A DNA stretch of 38,095 nucleotides from a virus. The first letter of the stretch is position 1; the number at the start of each line of letters is the position of its first letter. The notes under the pieces are model-generated. The model searched no databases. It was not told where the DNA came from and saw only the letters and a list, made by a program, of their open reading frames with translations. Position numbers and translations under genes: made by a program. The stretch lies in the IMG/VR virus record IMGVR_UViG_3300005841_000941, positions 1 through 38,095 of that record. One strand, given 5' to 3'. Below, piece after piece: positions 6,228 to 13,442 of the stretch.

Positions 6228-6397
6228 TGACCGCCGGTCCCTTCTTCGCCGAAGTCAACACCTACACGCGCGTCGCCGGGCACTGGCTGCCCCGCGGCGT
6301 ACACCTATGGGCGGGCCCGGTCGGTCTGCACGTCTGCTGGCCGGATCTCTGGAACTCCCGCTTCGACCACTGCCCGGCCTGGCGCCAGCCTGTCTAG
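6227..6397 (+). CDS. Hypothetical protein, 56 aa, Trp/His-rich
   Basis: GTG 6227 shares one base with the previous TAG, and the frame ends at TAG 6395-6397. The composition is unusual for a shadow frame: aromatic and His-rich (HWLPRGVHLWAGPVGLHVCW, then DLWNSRFDHCPAW). Two Cys and several His residues could bind a metal, but no motif is clear. It lies in a run of coupled small genes between the methyltransferase and the HNH gene. No family is recognised. Confidence 0.45.
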   Translation: MTAGPFFAEVNTYTRVAGHWLPRGVHLWAGPVGLHVCWPDLWNSRFDHCPAWRQPV

Positions 6398-6408
6398 AGG
6401 TGGACACC

Positions 6409-6603
6409 GTGACCGACGACGAGCGCAACACCCTTCGCGCTATGGCTGAGCAGCCGCAGCGCAGATGCCGACCCGAGAGCATCGGCAGCAACGTCGACCA
6501 GATGGAGTGGCTCGAGGCGCTCGGCTGCGTCCAGCGTGTACCGACCGCCGAGGTCGCCATCTACCAGCTGACTGACAAGGGACGCGCCGAGGCTGCGCAC
6601 TGA
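6409..6603 (+). CDS. Small winged-helix-like protein, 64 aa
   Basis: Start GTG 6409, preceded by GAGG at 6397-6400. The frame is open upstream to 6307, but that part overlaps the previous small gene. The sequence (ERNTLRAMAEQPQRR, then QMEWLEALGCVQRV, then YQLTDKGRAEAAH) has the helix-helix-wing rhythm of small winged-helix DNA-binding proteins, where YxLTDKGR is a common wing-to-helix ending. Its TGA overlaps the HNH gene start by one base. It may be a regulator or a small DNA-binding protein; the assignment is tentative. Confidence 0.55.
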   Translation: MTDDERNTLRAMAEQPQRRCRPESIGSNVDQMEWLEALGCVQRVPTAEVAIYQLTDKGRAEAAH

Positions 6604-6947
6604 TGGCCCGCACGCTTCGGTCGTGCAATACCTGCGGGCGAGTCTGCAAAGGGAAGTACTGCCCCGATCACCAGCGACAGGCCAGCCAAGAGAAGCAGGC
6701 CAGTCGCAAGGTGAGCAGCGGGTGGGAGTGGACGCGGATCACCAAGCGCATCAAGGAGCGCGATGGTCACCAATGCACCGAGATCCTTGAGGGAGGTGGC
6801 CGCTGTCCAGAGACCGAGGGTCTTGAGGTCGACCACGTTGTAGCCCTGGAGGATGGAGGCAGCAACGATGACGACAACCTGCGGACCCGCTGCGCCGAGC
6901 ACCACAAGGAGAAGCATCGTCGTGAGCGCAGTTCCCGGACCCCATAG
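6603..6947 (+). CDS. HNH endonuclease beside the terminase
   Basis: A 114-aa protein with an N-terminal zinc knuckle (C8-x2-C11-x3-C15-x4-C20-x2-H23) and a C-terminal HNH fold: C58 and C68, then VDHVVALEDGG (76-86) with D77-H78, N92 in DNLRTRC (91-97), and H100/H101. In many phages with HK97-type heads, an HNH protein encoded next to the terminase is needed for cos cleavage and packaging, and the position here (immediately before the small terminase) fits. The alternative is a homing endonuclease, but it does not interrupt any gene. The ATG shares a base with the previous TGA. Confidence 0.85.
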   Translation: MARTLRSCNTCGRVCKGKYCPDHQRQASQEKQASRKVSSGWEWTRITKRIKERDGHQCTEILEGGGRCPETEGLEVDHVVALEDGGSNDDDNLRTRCAEHHKEKHRRERSSRTP

Positions 6948-7038
6948 GGGGGCCGTTTCATCATGGGATCAGCGCTCTACGGCACCGCCATTGGGCTTCC
7001 TGCGAAAAAAAGCGATATCGCCAGGGGGGCGGGTCTGA
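6940..7038. other. HNH-terminase gap: candidate cos region
   Basis: This 91-nt gap plus the end of the HNH gene holds a CCCC-ATA-GGGG palindrome (6940-6950), a G-rich GGGGGGCC block, an A7 run (7005-7012 region) and the G-rich ribosome site CAGGGGGGCGGG before the terminase GTG. In HNH-dependent phages the cohesive-end site commonly lies here. The sequence alone does not show the cut positions. Confidence 0.3.
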
Positions 7039-7434
7039 GTGGCAACCAAATTCACGCCTGAGAATCGGGACGGCATCCTCGAGCTGCTCGCCGATGGCCT
7101 CAGCCTCAAGGACGCCAGCCGCGAAGTAGGCGTTCGCGAAAAGACCGTCAAGGGCTGGCTCACTCGGGGGCGGAAAGAGGAGGACGGCGAGTACGCCGAA
7201 TTCGCCGCGGCCGTTGACAGCGCTCGCGAAGAGTTCGAGCAAAAAGAGCGCCCGATGAGCGAAGCGGAACTGCTCCTAGCCGTTTCGCGGGCCGCCAAGA
7301 AAGGCTCAGTGGCAGCGCAAAAACTTCTATGGGACATGCTCCGGGCCAGCAAGGGCGACGAGGGCGGAGAGAGCGAGAGGAGCCCGTTCGATGAGCTCGA
7401 GCCCGACGACGAGGGGGCGAAAAAAGCCGGGTAG
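7039..7434 (+). CDS. terS: Terminase small subunit-like DNA-binding protein
   Basis: This 131-aa protein should recognise the packaging site and bring the large terminase to it. The N-terminal domain is a helix-turn-helix (about 8-48) with DGLSLKDASREVGVREKTVKGWL, the typical small-terminase fold. It is followed by an oligomerisation-type helical segment (55-105, FAAAVDSAREEFEQKERPMSEAELLLAVSRAA) and an acidic, disordered C-terminus. The GTG start has GGGGGGCGGG upstream at normal spacing. The large-subunit gene begins inside its 3' end with a 44-nt overlap in another frame. Confidence 0.8.
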   Translation: MATKFTPENRDGILELLADGLSLKDASREVGVREKTVKGWLTRGRKEEDGEYAEFAAAVDSAREEFEQKERPMSEAELLLAVSRAAKKGSVAAQKLLWDMLRASKGDEGGESERSPFDELEPDDEGAKKAG

Positions 7435-8896
7435 GAAAGCCTTCACCGTCGACCACTTCCGGGCCTACGCTGAGCTGCTGGTGCTCGACACGAACGAGCG
7501 CTGGCCGATCCGGGACTTCCAGCTCGAAATTGCAGAGAGCTTCTTCGCGGACTTCAAGGAGATCTGGGCGATCATCCCGGAGGGGAACGCCAAGACGACG
7601 CTGATGGCGGGCATCGCCCTCTACGGCGCCGACTTCGCCCCGAGTCCCTGGATACCGATTGCCGCCAGCTCTCGCGACCAGGCCGAGATCATGTTTGGAC
7701 AGGCCGCCGGTTTCGTCGAGCGGACGCCGGGCCTAGAAAAGCGGTTCCGAGTCTTCGAGGGCTACCGCAAGATCAAGAGCCTTCGCAACGGCGGCAAGGG
7801 CATCAAGGTCTACGCTGCCGACCAGGGCACGGGTGACGGCGTGATCCCCTACCCCTTCGCCCTGGTAGACGAGGGACACCGGCACAAGGATCTCGGCTTG
7901 TACCGCACTTGGAAGGGCAAGCTGGGCAAGCGCGGCGCCAAGATCGGGATGATCTCGACTGCCGGCGAACCGGGGACAGACTTCGAGACCACGCGGGATT
8001 CGATCCGCGACAGCGCCACCGATCGGCACCGCGAGGGCTCTTACCTGCGCGCCGAAGGCGGCGGGGTGGTGATGCACGAGTTCAAGGTGCCCGACATCGA
8101 CCAGGCGAAAGACCTGGCGGTCGTCAAGCAGGCGAATCCGCTGCCGACGATCTCGGAAGCCGACCTGGCCGAGAAGCTCGGTAGCCCGACGCTCGACTAC
8201 GGCGAGGACTGGCTGCGCCGAACCTGCAACATCGCTTCACGCTCGGCCCACGCTGCGATCACCGACGAAGAGTACGACCGCGCCTACACCGACGAAATGC
8301 CCGCCGAGGGCGAGGCGGTCGATGTCGGGCTCGACATCGCTTGGAAGTACGACACCACGGCGGTCATCCCGCTCTGGGTCCCCGAGTACCACAGGCGAGT
8401 CTTCTTCGATCCGAGGATCTTGGTCCCCCCAAGGGACGGCTCGATGCTGGAGTCGCGCTTGATCAAGGAAGCGTTCGAGGAGATCAACGAGCGCAACCCG
8501 ATTGGCCTCGTCGTCATGGACCGCGAGAAGGGCGAGACGATCGCCGAGTGGCTGATCGAGGAGCTGGGGGTCAAAGTCGTCGACCGCGGCCGGACCAACG
8601 AACCCGCCAGCCAGGACTACGTGAACTTCATGGATGGCCTCCGCGAGGGTTGGATCAAGGTCCCCCGCGATCCGACCTTTCGCCAGCACGCGATGAACGC
8701 GGTCGTCAGGAATCTCGCCGGTGACCGCAAGCGTTTCGACCGCCCAAGTGACAGCCGCCGCAACCCTCGCGAGCAGGACCGCCGTGTAATCGACGGTCTC
8801 GACGCCGCCTCGATGGTCCACACCGTCGCGGTCGCCGAGCTGCGGGAGGAGTCGCCGACCGACTGGTACGCCCGCAACCGAATTGGAGTCCTATGA
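7391..8896 (+). CDS. terL: Terminase large subunit
   Basis: A 501-aa packaging motor and nuclease. The N-terminal ATPase has a deviant Walker A PEGNAKTT (63-70), the usual form in many phage terminases, and Walker B FALVDE (156-161) with the catalytic Glu. The ISTAGEP segment (188-194) fits the coupling motif. The C-terminal RNase H-like nuclease begins at DVGLDIAWKYDTTA (311-324), giving the first acidic residue. A second Asp is in VVMDREKG (374-381), and a last one is in VIDGLDAASM (466-475). It acts on the capsid portal encoded two genes downstream. The product overlaps its upstream and downstream neighbours, as is normal in packaging operons. Confidence 0.95.
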   Translation: MSSSPTTRGRKKPGRKAFTVDHFRAYAELLVLDTNERWPIRDFQLEIAESFFADFKEIWAIIPEGNAKTTLMAGIALYGADFAPSPWIPIAASSRDQAEIMFGQAAGFVERTPGLEKRFRVFEGYRKIKSLRNGGKGIKVYAADQGTGDGVIPYPFALVDEGHRHKDLGLYRTWKGKLGKRGAKIGMISTAGEPGTDFETTRDSIRDSATDRHREGSYLRAEGGGVVMHEFKVPDIDQAKDLAVVKQANPLPTISEADLAEKLGSPTLDYGEDWLRRTCNIASRSAHAAITDEEYDRAYTDEMPAEGEAVDVGLDIAWKYDTTAVIPLWVPEYHRRVFFDPRILVPPRDGSMLESRLIKEAFEEINERNPIGLVVMDREKGETIAEWLIEELGVKVVDRGRTNEPASQDYVNFMDGLREGWIKVPRDPTFRQHAMNAVVRNLAGDRKRFDRPSDSRRNPREQDRRVIDGLDAASMVHTVAVAELREESPTDWYARNRIGVL

Positions 8897-9240
8897 CCGC
8901 CGTCTTCATCGCCTTCGCTGTCGCCCTGCTCGTGGCCGTGGGCTCCGTTGCCGTACTCGTCCTCCGCCGCCGCTCCGGCTTGCGCCGGCGCCTGCGGCGA
9001 ACCCTCGTCGTCACGACCAAGGACGGACATTCCTTTCGGGGAGTGTTGGCGGCCGAGCACGCCGACTGCCTGGTGCTCGAGCAGGCCGAGCTCCTCGACG
9101 AGCAGTTGACGATCGGCGGTCAGGCTGTCCTTCTGCTGGCGAACATCAGTTGGGCCCAGGACGTGACCGGCGTTCCGCGCCCAGACGCCACGGCGGAGGC
9201 CTCAGGGCGGTTTGAGATCGAGCGGAGTGCGGTCAGGTGA
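8893..9240 (+). CDS. Membrane-anchored Lsm/Sm-like protein, 115 aa
   Basis: An N-terminal membrane helix (about 2-24, TAVFIAFAVALLVAVGSVAVLVL) is followed by an arginine-rich stretch (25-36). A small beta domain follows (37-90): LVVTTKDGHSFRGVL, then DCLVLEQAELL, then VLLLANISWAQ. This pattern of strands, with a DGxxFxGxL loop and a final LxxIxW strand, resembles the Lsm/Sm fold. The C-terminal tail is polar. It lies between terminase and portal with 4-nt overlaps on both sides (ATGA and GTGA). Similar small proteins occur at this position in some actinophages, but the membrane tether and role are unexplained. The fold is inferred from sequence pattern only. Confidence 0.6.
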   Translation: MTAVFIAFAVALLVAVGSVAVLVLRRRSGLRRRLRRTLVVTTKDGHSFRGVLAAEHADCLVLEQAELLDEQLTIGGQAVLLLANISWAQDVTGVPRPDATAEASGRFEIERSAVR

Positions 9241-10607
9241 CGGTCGTCGTTGACGACCACGGCCAGATCCTGCGGACCAGTGACGGCCGGGATCTCGTTT
9301 CAGGTGGTCCTTATCTGAAGTCCACCGGCGGGCGCAACACCATCGCCCGCCCCTCGGTGCCGTTCGGCATGTGGGGCAGCTCGACCCTGACGCTGATCGA
9401 CGGCCGCGCGATCTCCTTCGCCGAGATCTACCGCACCCAGCCGATCGTCGCCGCTGCGATCAACGTCTTCGTCCGGCAGATCTCCCGGTTGCCGCTCAAG
9501 GTGTACGAGAAGAACAGCCAGAACGAGCGGGCCCGCGTCACGAATCACAAGCTGGTCGACCTGATCCAGAACCCGGCGCCGCGGTGCGGCGCCACCCAGC
9601 TCAAGCAGTGGATCGCGATGCCGCTCCTACTTCACGGCAACAGCACGCTCCTCGGCAGCCGCCCGCGCGCAGGCCAGCCGCCGAACCGTCTTTGGCCGCT
9701 CGACTGGCGGTGCATGTGGGCGCACTTCGACAAGGGCGAGCCGATCCGCTTCTGGCAGACCACGGAGTTCGGCTTCGTCCAGCCCCTCGACCCCGCCGAC
9801 GTGCTGCACATGCACTGGGAGTCGCCGGACGGGCGAGTTGGTGTCTCGCCGCTCGAGCAGCTAGGAATGACGGTCGGCATCGAACGCTCGGCGCAGGAAT
9901 ACCAAGAGTCCTACCTGCGCCAGGGCGCCCGGCCGCCCTCGGCGATCACCATGCCCGAGGGCTACAGCGGCGCTCCCGGCGTGATCATCGACGCTGATCT
10001 GCGGAAAGAGATGCGCGAGGACATCGAATCCGCCTACGCCGGGTCTCAGAACGCCGGCCGCCCCGCGTTCCTGCCGGGTGGCTTCAAGTGGGAGTCGATC
10101 GCCCACACCGCGCACGAGGCCGAGCTGATCGAACAGCGCAAGCTCAGTCGCGAGGAGGTCGCCGCGGTGTACGAAGTACCCCAACCCCTCGTCGGCATCC
10201 TCGACCACGCCACCTACTCGAACGTCGCCGAGCTGCACCGGATGCTCTACACGACCGTCTTGGGCCCGTGGCTGACCCTGATCGAGGAGAGCTTCAAGGC
10301 TCAGGTGATCGACCCCGAGCCAGCCTTCCAAGGTCTGTTCGTCGAGTTCGACCTAGCCGAGGTTCTGAAGGGCGACAAGGTCAAGGAGATCAACGCCCTC
10401 AAGATCGCCGTGACGACCGGCCTGATGACGATTAACGAGGCCCGCGGCGTCCTGAACCTGCCGGTCTTCAACGATCTCCCCTGGTGCAACAAGCCACTGA
10501 TCCCGGCGAACAACCTCAGTTCCGAGCCAGGCCAGCCGAAAGGCAGCACGGCTGACATCGAAGCGGTCGTTGAGCGAATGCTCGACACGCGGGCTCTCAA
10601 CCCCTAA
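9237..10607 (+). CDS. Portal protein, HK97 type
   Basis: A 456-aa protein expected to form the dodecameric ring through which DNA enters the head. Recognisable segments are AAINVFVRQISRLPLKVY (about 77-94), HKLVDLIQNP (103-112), LLHGNSTLLGSR, PLDWRCMW, DVLHMHWESPDGRVGVSPLEQL (183-204) and the clip/crown part VAAVYEVPQPLVGILDHATYSNV. The length and order are standard for HK97-family portals. The GTG start overlaps the previous stop (GTGA). It is followed by the prohead protease and capsid genes, giving the classical portal-protease-capsid order. Confidence 0.95.
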   Translation: MTVVVDDHGQILRTSDGRDLVSGGPYLKSTGGRNTIARPSVPFGMWGSSTLTLIDGRAISFAEIYRTQPIVAAAINVFVRQISRLPLKVYEKNSQNERARVTNHKLVDLIQNPAPRCGATQLKQWIAMPLLLHGNSTLLGSRPRAGQPPNRLWPLDWRCMWAHFDKGEPIRFWQTTEFGFVQPLDPADVLHMHWESPDGRVGVSPLEQLGMTVGIERSAQEYQESYLRQGARPPSAITMPEGYSGAPGVIIDADLRKEMREDIESAYAGSQNAGRPAFLPGGFKWESIAHTAHEAELIEQRKLSREEVAAVYEVPQPLVGILDHATYSNVAELHRMLYTTVLGPWLTLIEESFKAQVIDPEPAFQGLFVEFDLAEVLKGDKVKEINALKIAVTTGLMTINEARGVLNLPVFNDLPWCNKPLIPANNLSSEPGQPKGSTADIEAVVERMLDTRALNP

Positions 10608-10620
10608 CCGGAGGACACAC

Positions 10621-11547
10621 ATGACCGTCACTAGCCGTGGGGAGCGGATCGCTGCCCTGTCCGAATTTCGCCAGTCACCCTGGGCTGTGCGCCAGGAGGT
10701 GCTTGACGCCGTCTCCAACGCGCTCGCTGCCGGCGACCTGCCGCAGACGGAGGCGCTGCGAGGTGCCGGTGCGCGAGGGCTGGAAACCCACGGCGACCTG
10801 GCCGTGATCCCGCTGCGCGGTCTAATCACCCCTCGCGGCTCCTTCCTCAGCCTCCTCTTCGGCGGCGGCGGTGGGCTGCAGAGCTTCAAGCAGGCGCTTC
10901 GCGAGGCGCTCGCCAACGACGACATCAGCGCCATCCTGATCGACGTCGACTCACCGGGCGGCTCTACCGACCTCGTCACCGAGACCGCGGCCGAGATCCG
11001 TGCTGCCCGTGAGAAGAAGCCGATCACGGCAATCGCCAACACCGACGCTGGGTCTGCGGCCTACGCGCTCGCCTCTCAGGCCACCGAGCTGGTGGTGACG
11101 CCTTCGGGCGAGGTCGGGTCGATCGGCGTCTTCATGTTGCACTGGGACGAGAGCGCCCTGAACGAGCGCATCGGCATCACCCCGACCTACATCTACGCCG
11201 GGCGCTACAAGGTCGAGGGCAACCCGGACGAAGCTCTGGGCGACGACGCCAAAGCGTCATTCCAGGCAGTCGTCAACGAGTTTCACGACATCTTCGTCGC
11301 CGATGTGGCGATGGGGCGGAACGTGTCCGAGGACACCGTCCGCAAGGAGTTCGGCGAGGGCCGCATGGTCACCGCCAAAAACGCAGTCGCGCTCGGCATG
11401 GCCGATCGCGTCGAGACGTACGAGGAAACGGTGGAACGGCTAACCGGCCGCGCTCCCGAGCGCCCTCGCGGCGCGAAGCAGATCACCAGCACCACCCAGC
11501 GCACGGATAACCGGGCGCTCCTATTGGCGCGTGAGCGCCGTCCCTAA
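10621..11547 (+). CDS. Prohead protease, S49/SppA-like
   Basis: A 308-aa serine protease presumed to mature the head by clipping the scaffold region. The S49 fold shows in SAILIDVDSPGGS (103-115), then AIANTDAGSAAYALAS (138-152) with the nucleophile Ser145, and GEVGSIGVFMLH (163-174). GRYKVEGNPDE (194-204) carries the general-base Lys197. The start ATG 10621 has CCGGAGG upstream; an earlier in-frame start at 10570 lies inside the portal gene and lacks a ribosome site. Scaffold and protease may share this polypeptide, because the last 70 residues are charged and no separate scaffold gene lies before the capsid. Confidence 0.9.
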   Translation: MTVTSRGERIAALSEFRQSPWAVRQEVLDAVSNALAAGDLPQTEALRGAGARGLETHGDLAVIPLRGLITPRGSFLSLLFGGGGGLQSFKQALREALANDDISAILIDVDSPGGSTDLVTETAAEIRAAREKKPITAIANTDAGSAAYALASQATELVVTPSGEVGSIGVFMLHWDESALNERIGITPTYIYAGRYKVEGNPDEALGDDAKASFQAVVNEFHDIFVADVAMGRNVSEDTVRKEFGEGRMVTAKNAVALGMADRVETYEETVERLTGRAPERPRGAKQITSTTQRTDNRALLLARERRP

Positions 11548-11559
11548 GGAGGACGACGA

Positions 11560-12924
11560 ATGAGTGCAGCACTGAAGGAGAAGGTCGACGCTCTCGACGC
11601 CGAGATCCAGTCGACTGAAAAGGAGGCAAGCGAGGCTTGGGCCGAGTTCGAGAAGCGTCGGACGGAGCTGGCCGCGTCGGATGTCGACATCACCGATGAG
11701 GGTTCGCCGGAGTTCGAGGCGGCTCACAAACTGCACGAGGCGTACGGCACCAAGGCCGACCGCGTCGAAGCGCTGAAGAAGCGGCGCGAGCAGACCTGGG
11801 CGATGATGGGCGAGGGCGGGACCGAGGGCAGCCCCAAGGTCCGCGAGATGCGCGAGCAGATCAAGGAGGGCCTGCACTCTGGGTCCTACGGCGCGCGGAT
11901 CGTCGCCTCCGAGGACTACAAGAAGCTGGTCGAGACCGGCATCCTGCACTCGGCGGCGCCGCTCGGCCGGATCGGTCTCGGTCAGGCGATGGAGCGGGAC
12001 GAGCTGATCACCGCCCTGCAGCGGAATGCTTCGGTCATCGTCACCGACGAGGCCGGCGACAACTCGGCGCGTCCGTTCATCGAGCCGCAGCACCGGGGCT
12101 TCATCGAGCCGCGCTTCCGGGCGCTCACCCTGCTCGACCTGATCTCGGTCTCCGGCACCGACTCGGACTCGATCGACTACGTGATCGAGACCGGCTGGGT
12201 GAACAACGCCGCGGTCGTTCCCGAGGCTGTGACCGACGCCAAAATCGGCGGGGAAGTGACCACGGTGAAAGCCGGGGTCAAGCCTCAGTCGAAACTCAAC
12301 TACGAGAAGGCGTCGCGGCCGATTGAGCAGATCGCGCACTGGGTCGCTGCGACCAAGAAGACGCTGCGCGACGCGCCGCGGGTCCGGGGCATCATCGACA
12401 ACCGCCTCGGTCGCGGTCTGCTCGAGGTGCTCGAAGACGAAGTGATCGCTGGCGACGGCGTCGGTGATCACCTGCTCGGCTTCCTCAACACGCCGGGTAT
12501 CCAGCACCAGGATCTCACCGAAGGTGGGCCGCTGGTCGACGACATCCTGCGGGCGCTGACGAAGCTCCGCCTGGCCTTCTTCGACACGGGCCTGGTCGTC
12601 GGTCTCAACCCGCTCGACGCGCAGGAGATCCGCCTGAGCAAGGACAAAAACGGCAACTACATCTTCGGCCCGCCGTCGCAGGCGGGGCCGACGACCTACT
12701 GGGGCGTGCCGGGAGTCGAAGCGGCGCAGTTCCCGCAGGATCAGCCCGTGGCCGGCGACTTCTCGGTCGTCGAGCTGTACATCAGGGAAGGGGTGAACGT
12801 CCTGGCTTCCGACAGCCACGAAGACTTCTTCACCCGCAACCTCGTCGCGATCCTCGCCGAGATGGCAGGCGGCGTGGTTGTCCCGCAGCCCGAGGGCCTC
12901 TGCGAGATCAGCCCGAAACCGTAA
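11560..12924 (+). CDS. Major capsid protein, HK97 fold
   Basis: A 454-aa protein with a coiled-coil N-terminal delta domain (about 1-85, MSAALKEKVDALDAEI to KKRREQTWAMM), presumed to be removed by the upstream S49 protease. The HK97-fold body follows. Typical features are RPFIEPQHRGF (near 170), LLDLISVSGTDSDSIDYVIET, KASRPIEQIAHWVAATKKTLRDAP and GDGVGDHLLGFLNTPG. The end, VLASDSHEDFFTRNLVAILAE, is characteristic of gp5-like proteins. A strong TAAGGAGG site overlaps the stop of the previous gene and lies 7 nt before the ATG. A large hairpin follows the gene. Confidence 0.95.
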   Translation: MSAALKEKVDALDAEIQSTEKEASEAWAEFEKRRTELAASDVDITDEGSPEFEAAHKLHEAYGTKADRVEALKKRREQTWAMMGEGGTEGSPKVREMREQIKEGLHSGSYGARIVASEDYKKLVETGILHSAAPLGRIGLGQAMERDELITALQRNASVIVTDEAGDNSARPFIEPQHRGFIEPRFRALTLLDLISVSGTDSDSIDYVIETGWVNNAAVVPEAVTDAKIGGEVTTVKAGVKPQSKLNYEKASRPIEQIAHWVAATKKTLRDAPRVRGIIDNRLGRGLLEVLEDEVIAGDGVGDHLLGFLNTPGIQHQDLTEGGPLVDDILRALTKLRLAFFDTGLVVGLNPLDAQEIRLSKDKNGNYIFGPPSQAGPTTYWGVPGVEAAQFPQDQPVAGDFSVVELYIREGVNVLASDSHEDFFTRNLVAILAEMAGGVVVPQPEGLCEISPKP

Positions 12925-12934
12925 AGCCCAACCT

Positions 12935-12971
12935 GAGCCGAGCCGGGGGGTCTACCCCCAGCTCGGCTCTT
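12935..12971 (+). terminator. Stem-loop after the capsid gene
   Basis: GAGCCGAGC (12935-12943) pairs perfectly with GCTCGGCTC (12961-12969). A second stem GGGGG/CCCCC closes on a TCTA loop (12951-12954), so the full hairpin is about 14 bp. Only TT follows, so termination may be partial, letting capsid mRNA exceed that of downstream genes; it may also protect the mRNA 3' end. Confidence 0.55.
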
Positions 12972-12993
12972 GGCGTAAAGGAGACAGATTCCT

Positions 12994-13380
12994 ATGAAGA
13001 AGGAGATCGCATCTCAGCGCGTCCTCGGCCGCGACCGTCGCGGTCGCGAGGTTCTCGTTGCTGCCCCAGGGCAGACGATCGACCGGAAACGCTTCGAGGT
13101 GGGCTCTACCCCCACCGAGACCGAGCAGCCGAAGGCCGACGACCCGGCAGCCGAGGTGCCGGGCGAGGTCGAGCAGCCAGCGCCTGAAGCCGAGGCCAGC
13201 GCGGCAGAGCCGCCCGAGGGGACGGCCAAGGCCGAGAAGCCCGACTACAGCGACCTCGGGATGAAAGAGCTCAAGGCCGAGCTGGAGCGTCGCGGCGTCG
13301 AGTTCTCTGCCCCGCCCGGCACGAGCAAGGCGAAACTCGCCGCGCTCCTTGAAGCCGACGACGAGAAGGCCCAGGGGTAA
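12994..13380 (+). CDS. Small protein with C-terminal HeH/SAP-like helical motif, 128 aa
   Basis: ATG with AAAGGAG 11-12 nt upstream. The first 36 residues are basic with a beta-like core (LGRDRRGREVLVAAPGQTI). The middle (37-85) is a Glu/Pro/Ala-rich linker. The last 45 residues (PDYSDLGMKELKAELERRG, then SKAKLAALLEADDE) have the two-helix pattern of HeH, LEM or SAP motifs, as seen in Rho N-terminal and phage head-accessory proteins. Such proteins follow the capsid gene in several phages and may bind DNA or decorate heads. It is flanked by hairpins on both sides. Confidence 0.65.
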   Translation: MKKEIASQRVLGRDRRGREVLVAAPGQTIDRKRFEVGSTPTETEQPKADDPAAEVPGEVEQPAPEAEASAAEPPEGTAKAEKPDYSDLGMKELKAELERRGVEFSAPPGTSKAKLAALLEADDEKAQG

Positions 13381-13391
13381 ATCCCATTGAC

Positions 13392-13428
13392 GGTAGCCGC
13401 GTCGGGGCTTGACCCTGGCGCGGCTACC
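13392..13428 (+). terminator. Stem-loop between the HeH-like gene and the collagen-like gene
   Basis: GGTAGCCGCG (13392-13401) pairs perfectly with CGCGGCTACC (13419-13428), and an inner GGG/CCC extends the stem around a CTTGA loop. There is no T-tract. Like the hairpin after the capsid gene, it occupies most of the intergenic space and may act as an attenuator or mRNA stabiliser. Confidence 0.5.
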
Positions 13429-13442
13429 TCACAAGGCCGACC

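Noticed and set aside
6963-7061. Small frame across the HNH-terminase gap (32 codons)
   Set aside because: It overlaps the terminase start, lacks a ribosome site, and the gap is better explained as regulatory or cos DNA.
11521-12819. Long minus-strand open frame of 432 codons opposite the capsid gene
   Set aside because: It is a high-GC shadow of the capsid gene; the capsid frame has an ideal ribosome site and HK97-fold features, while the antisense product is Arg/Asp/Val repetitive without domains.
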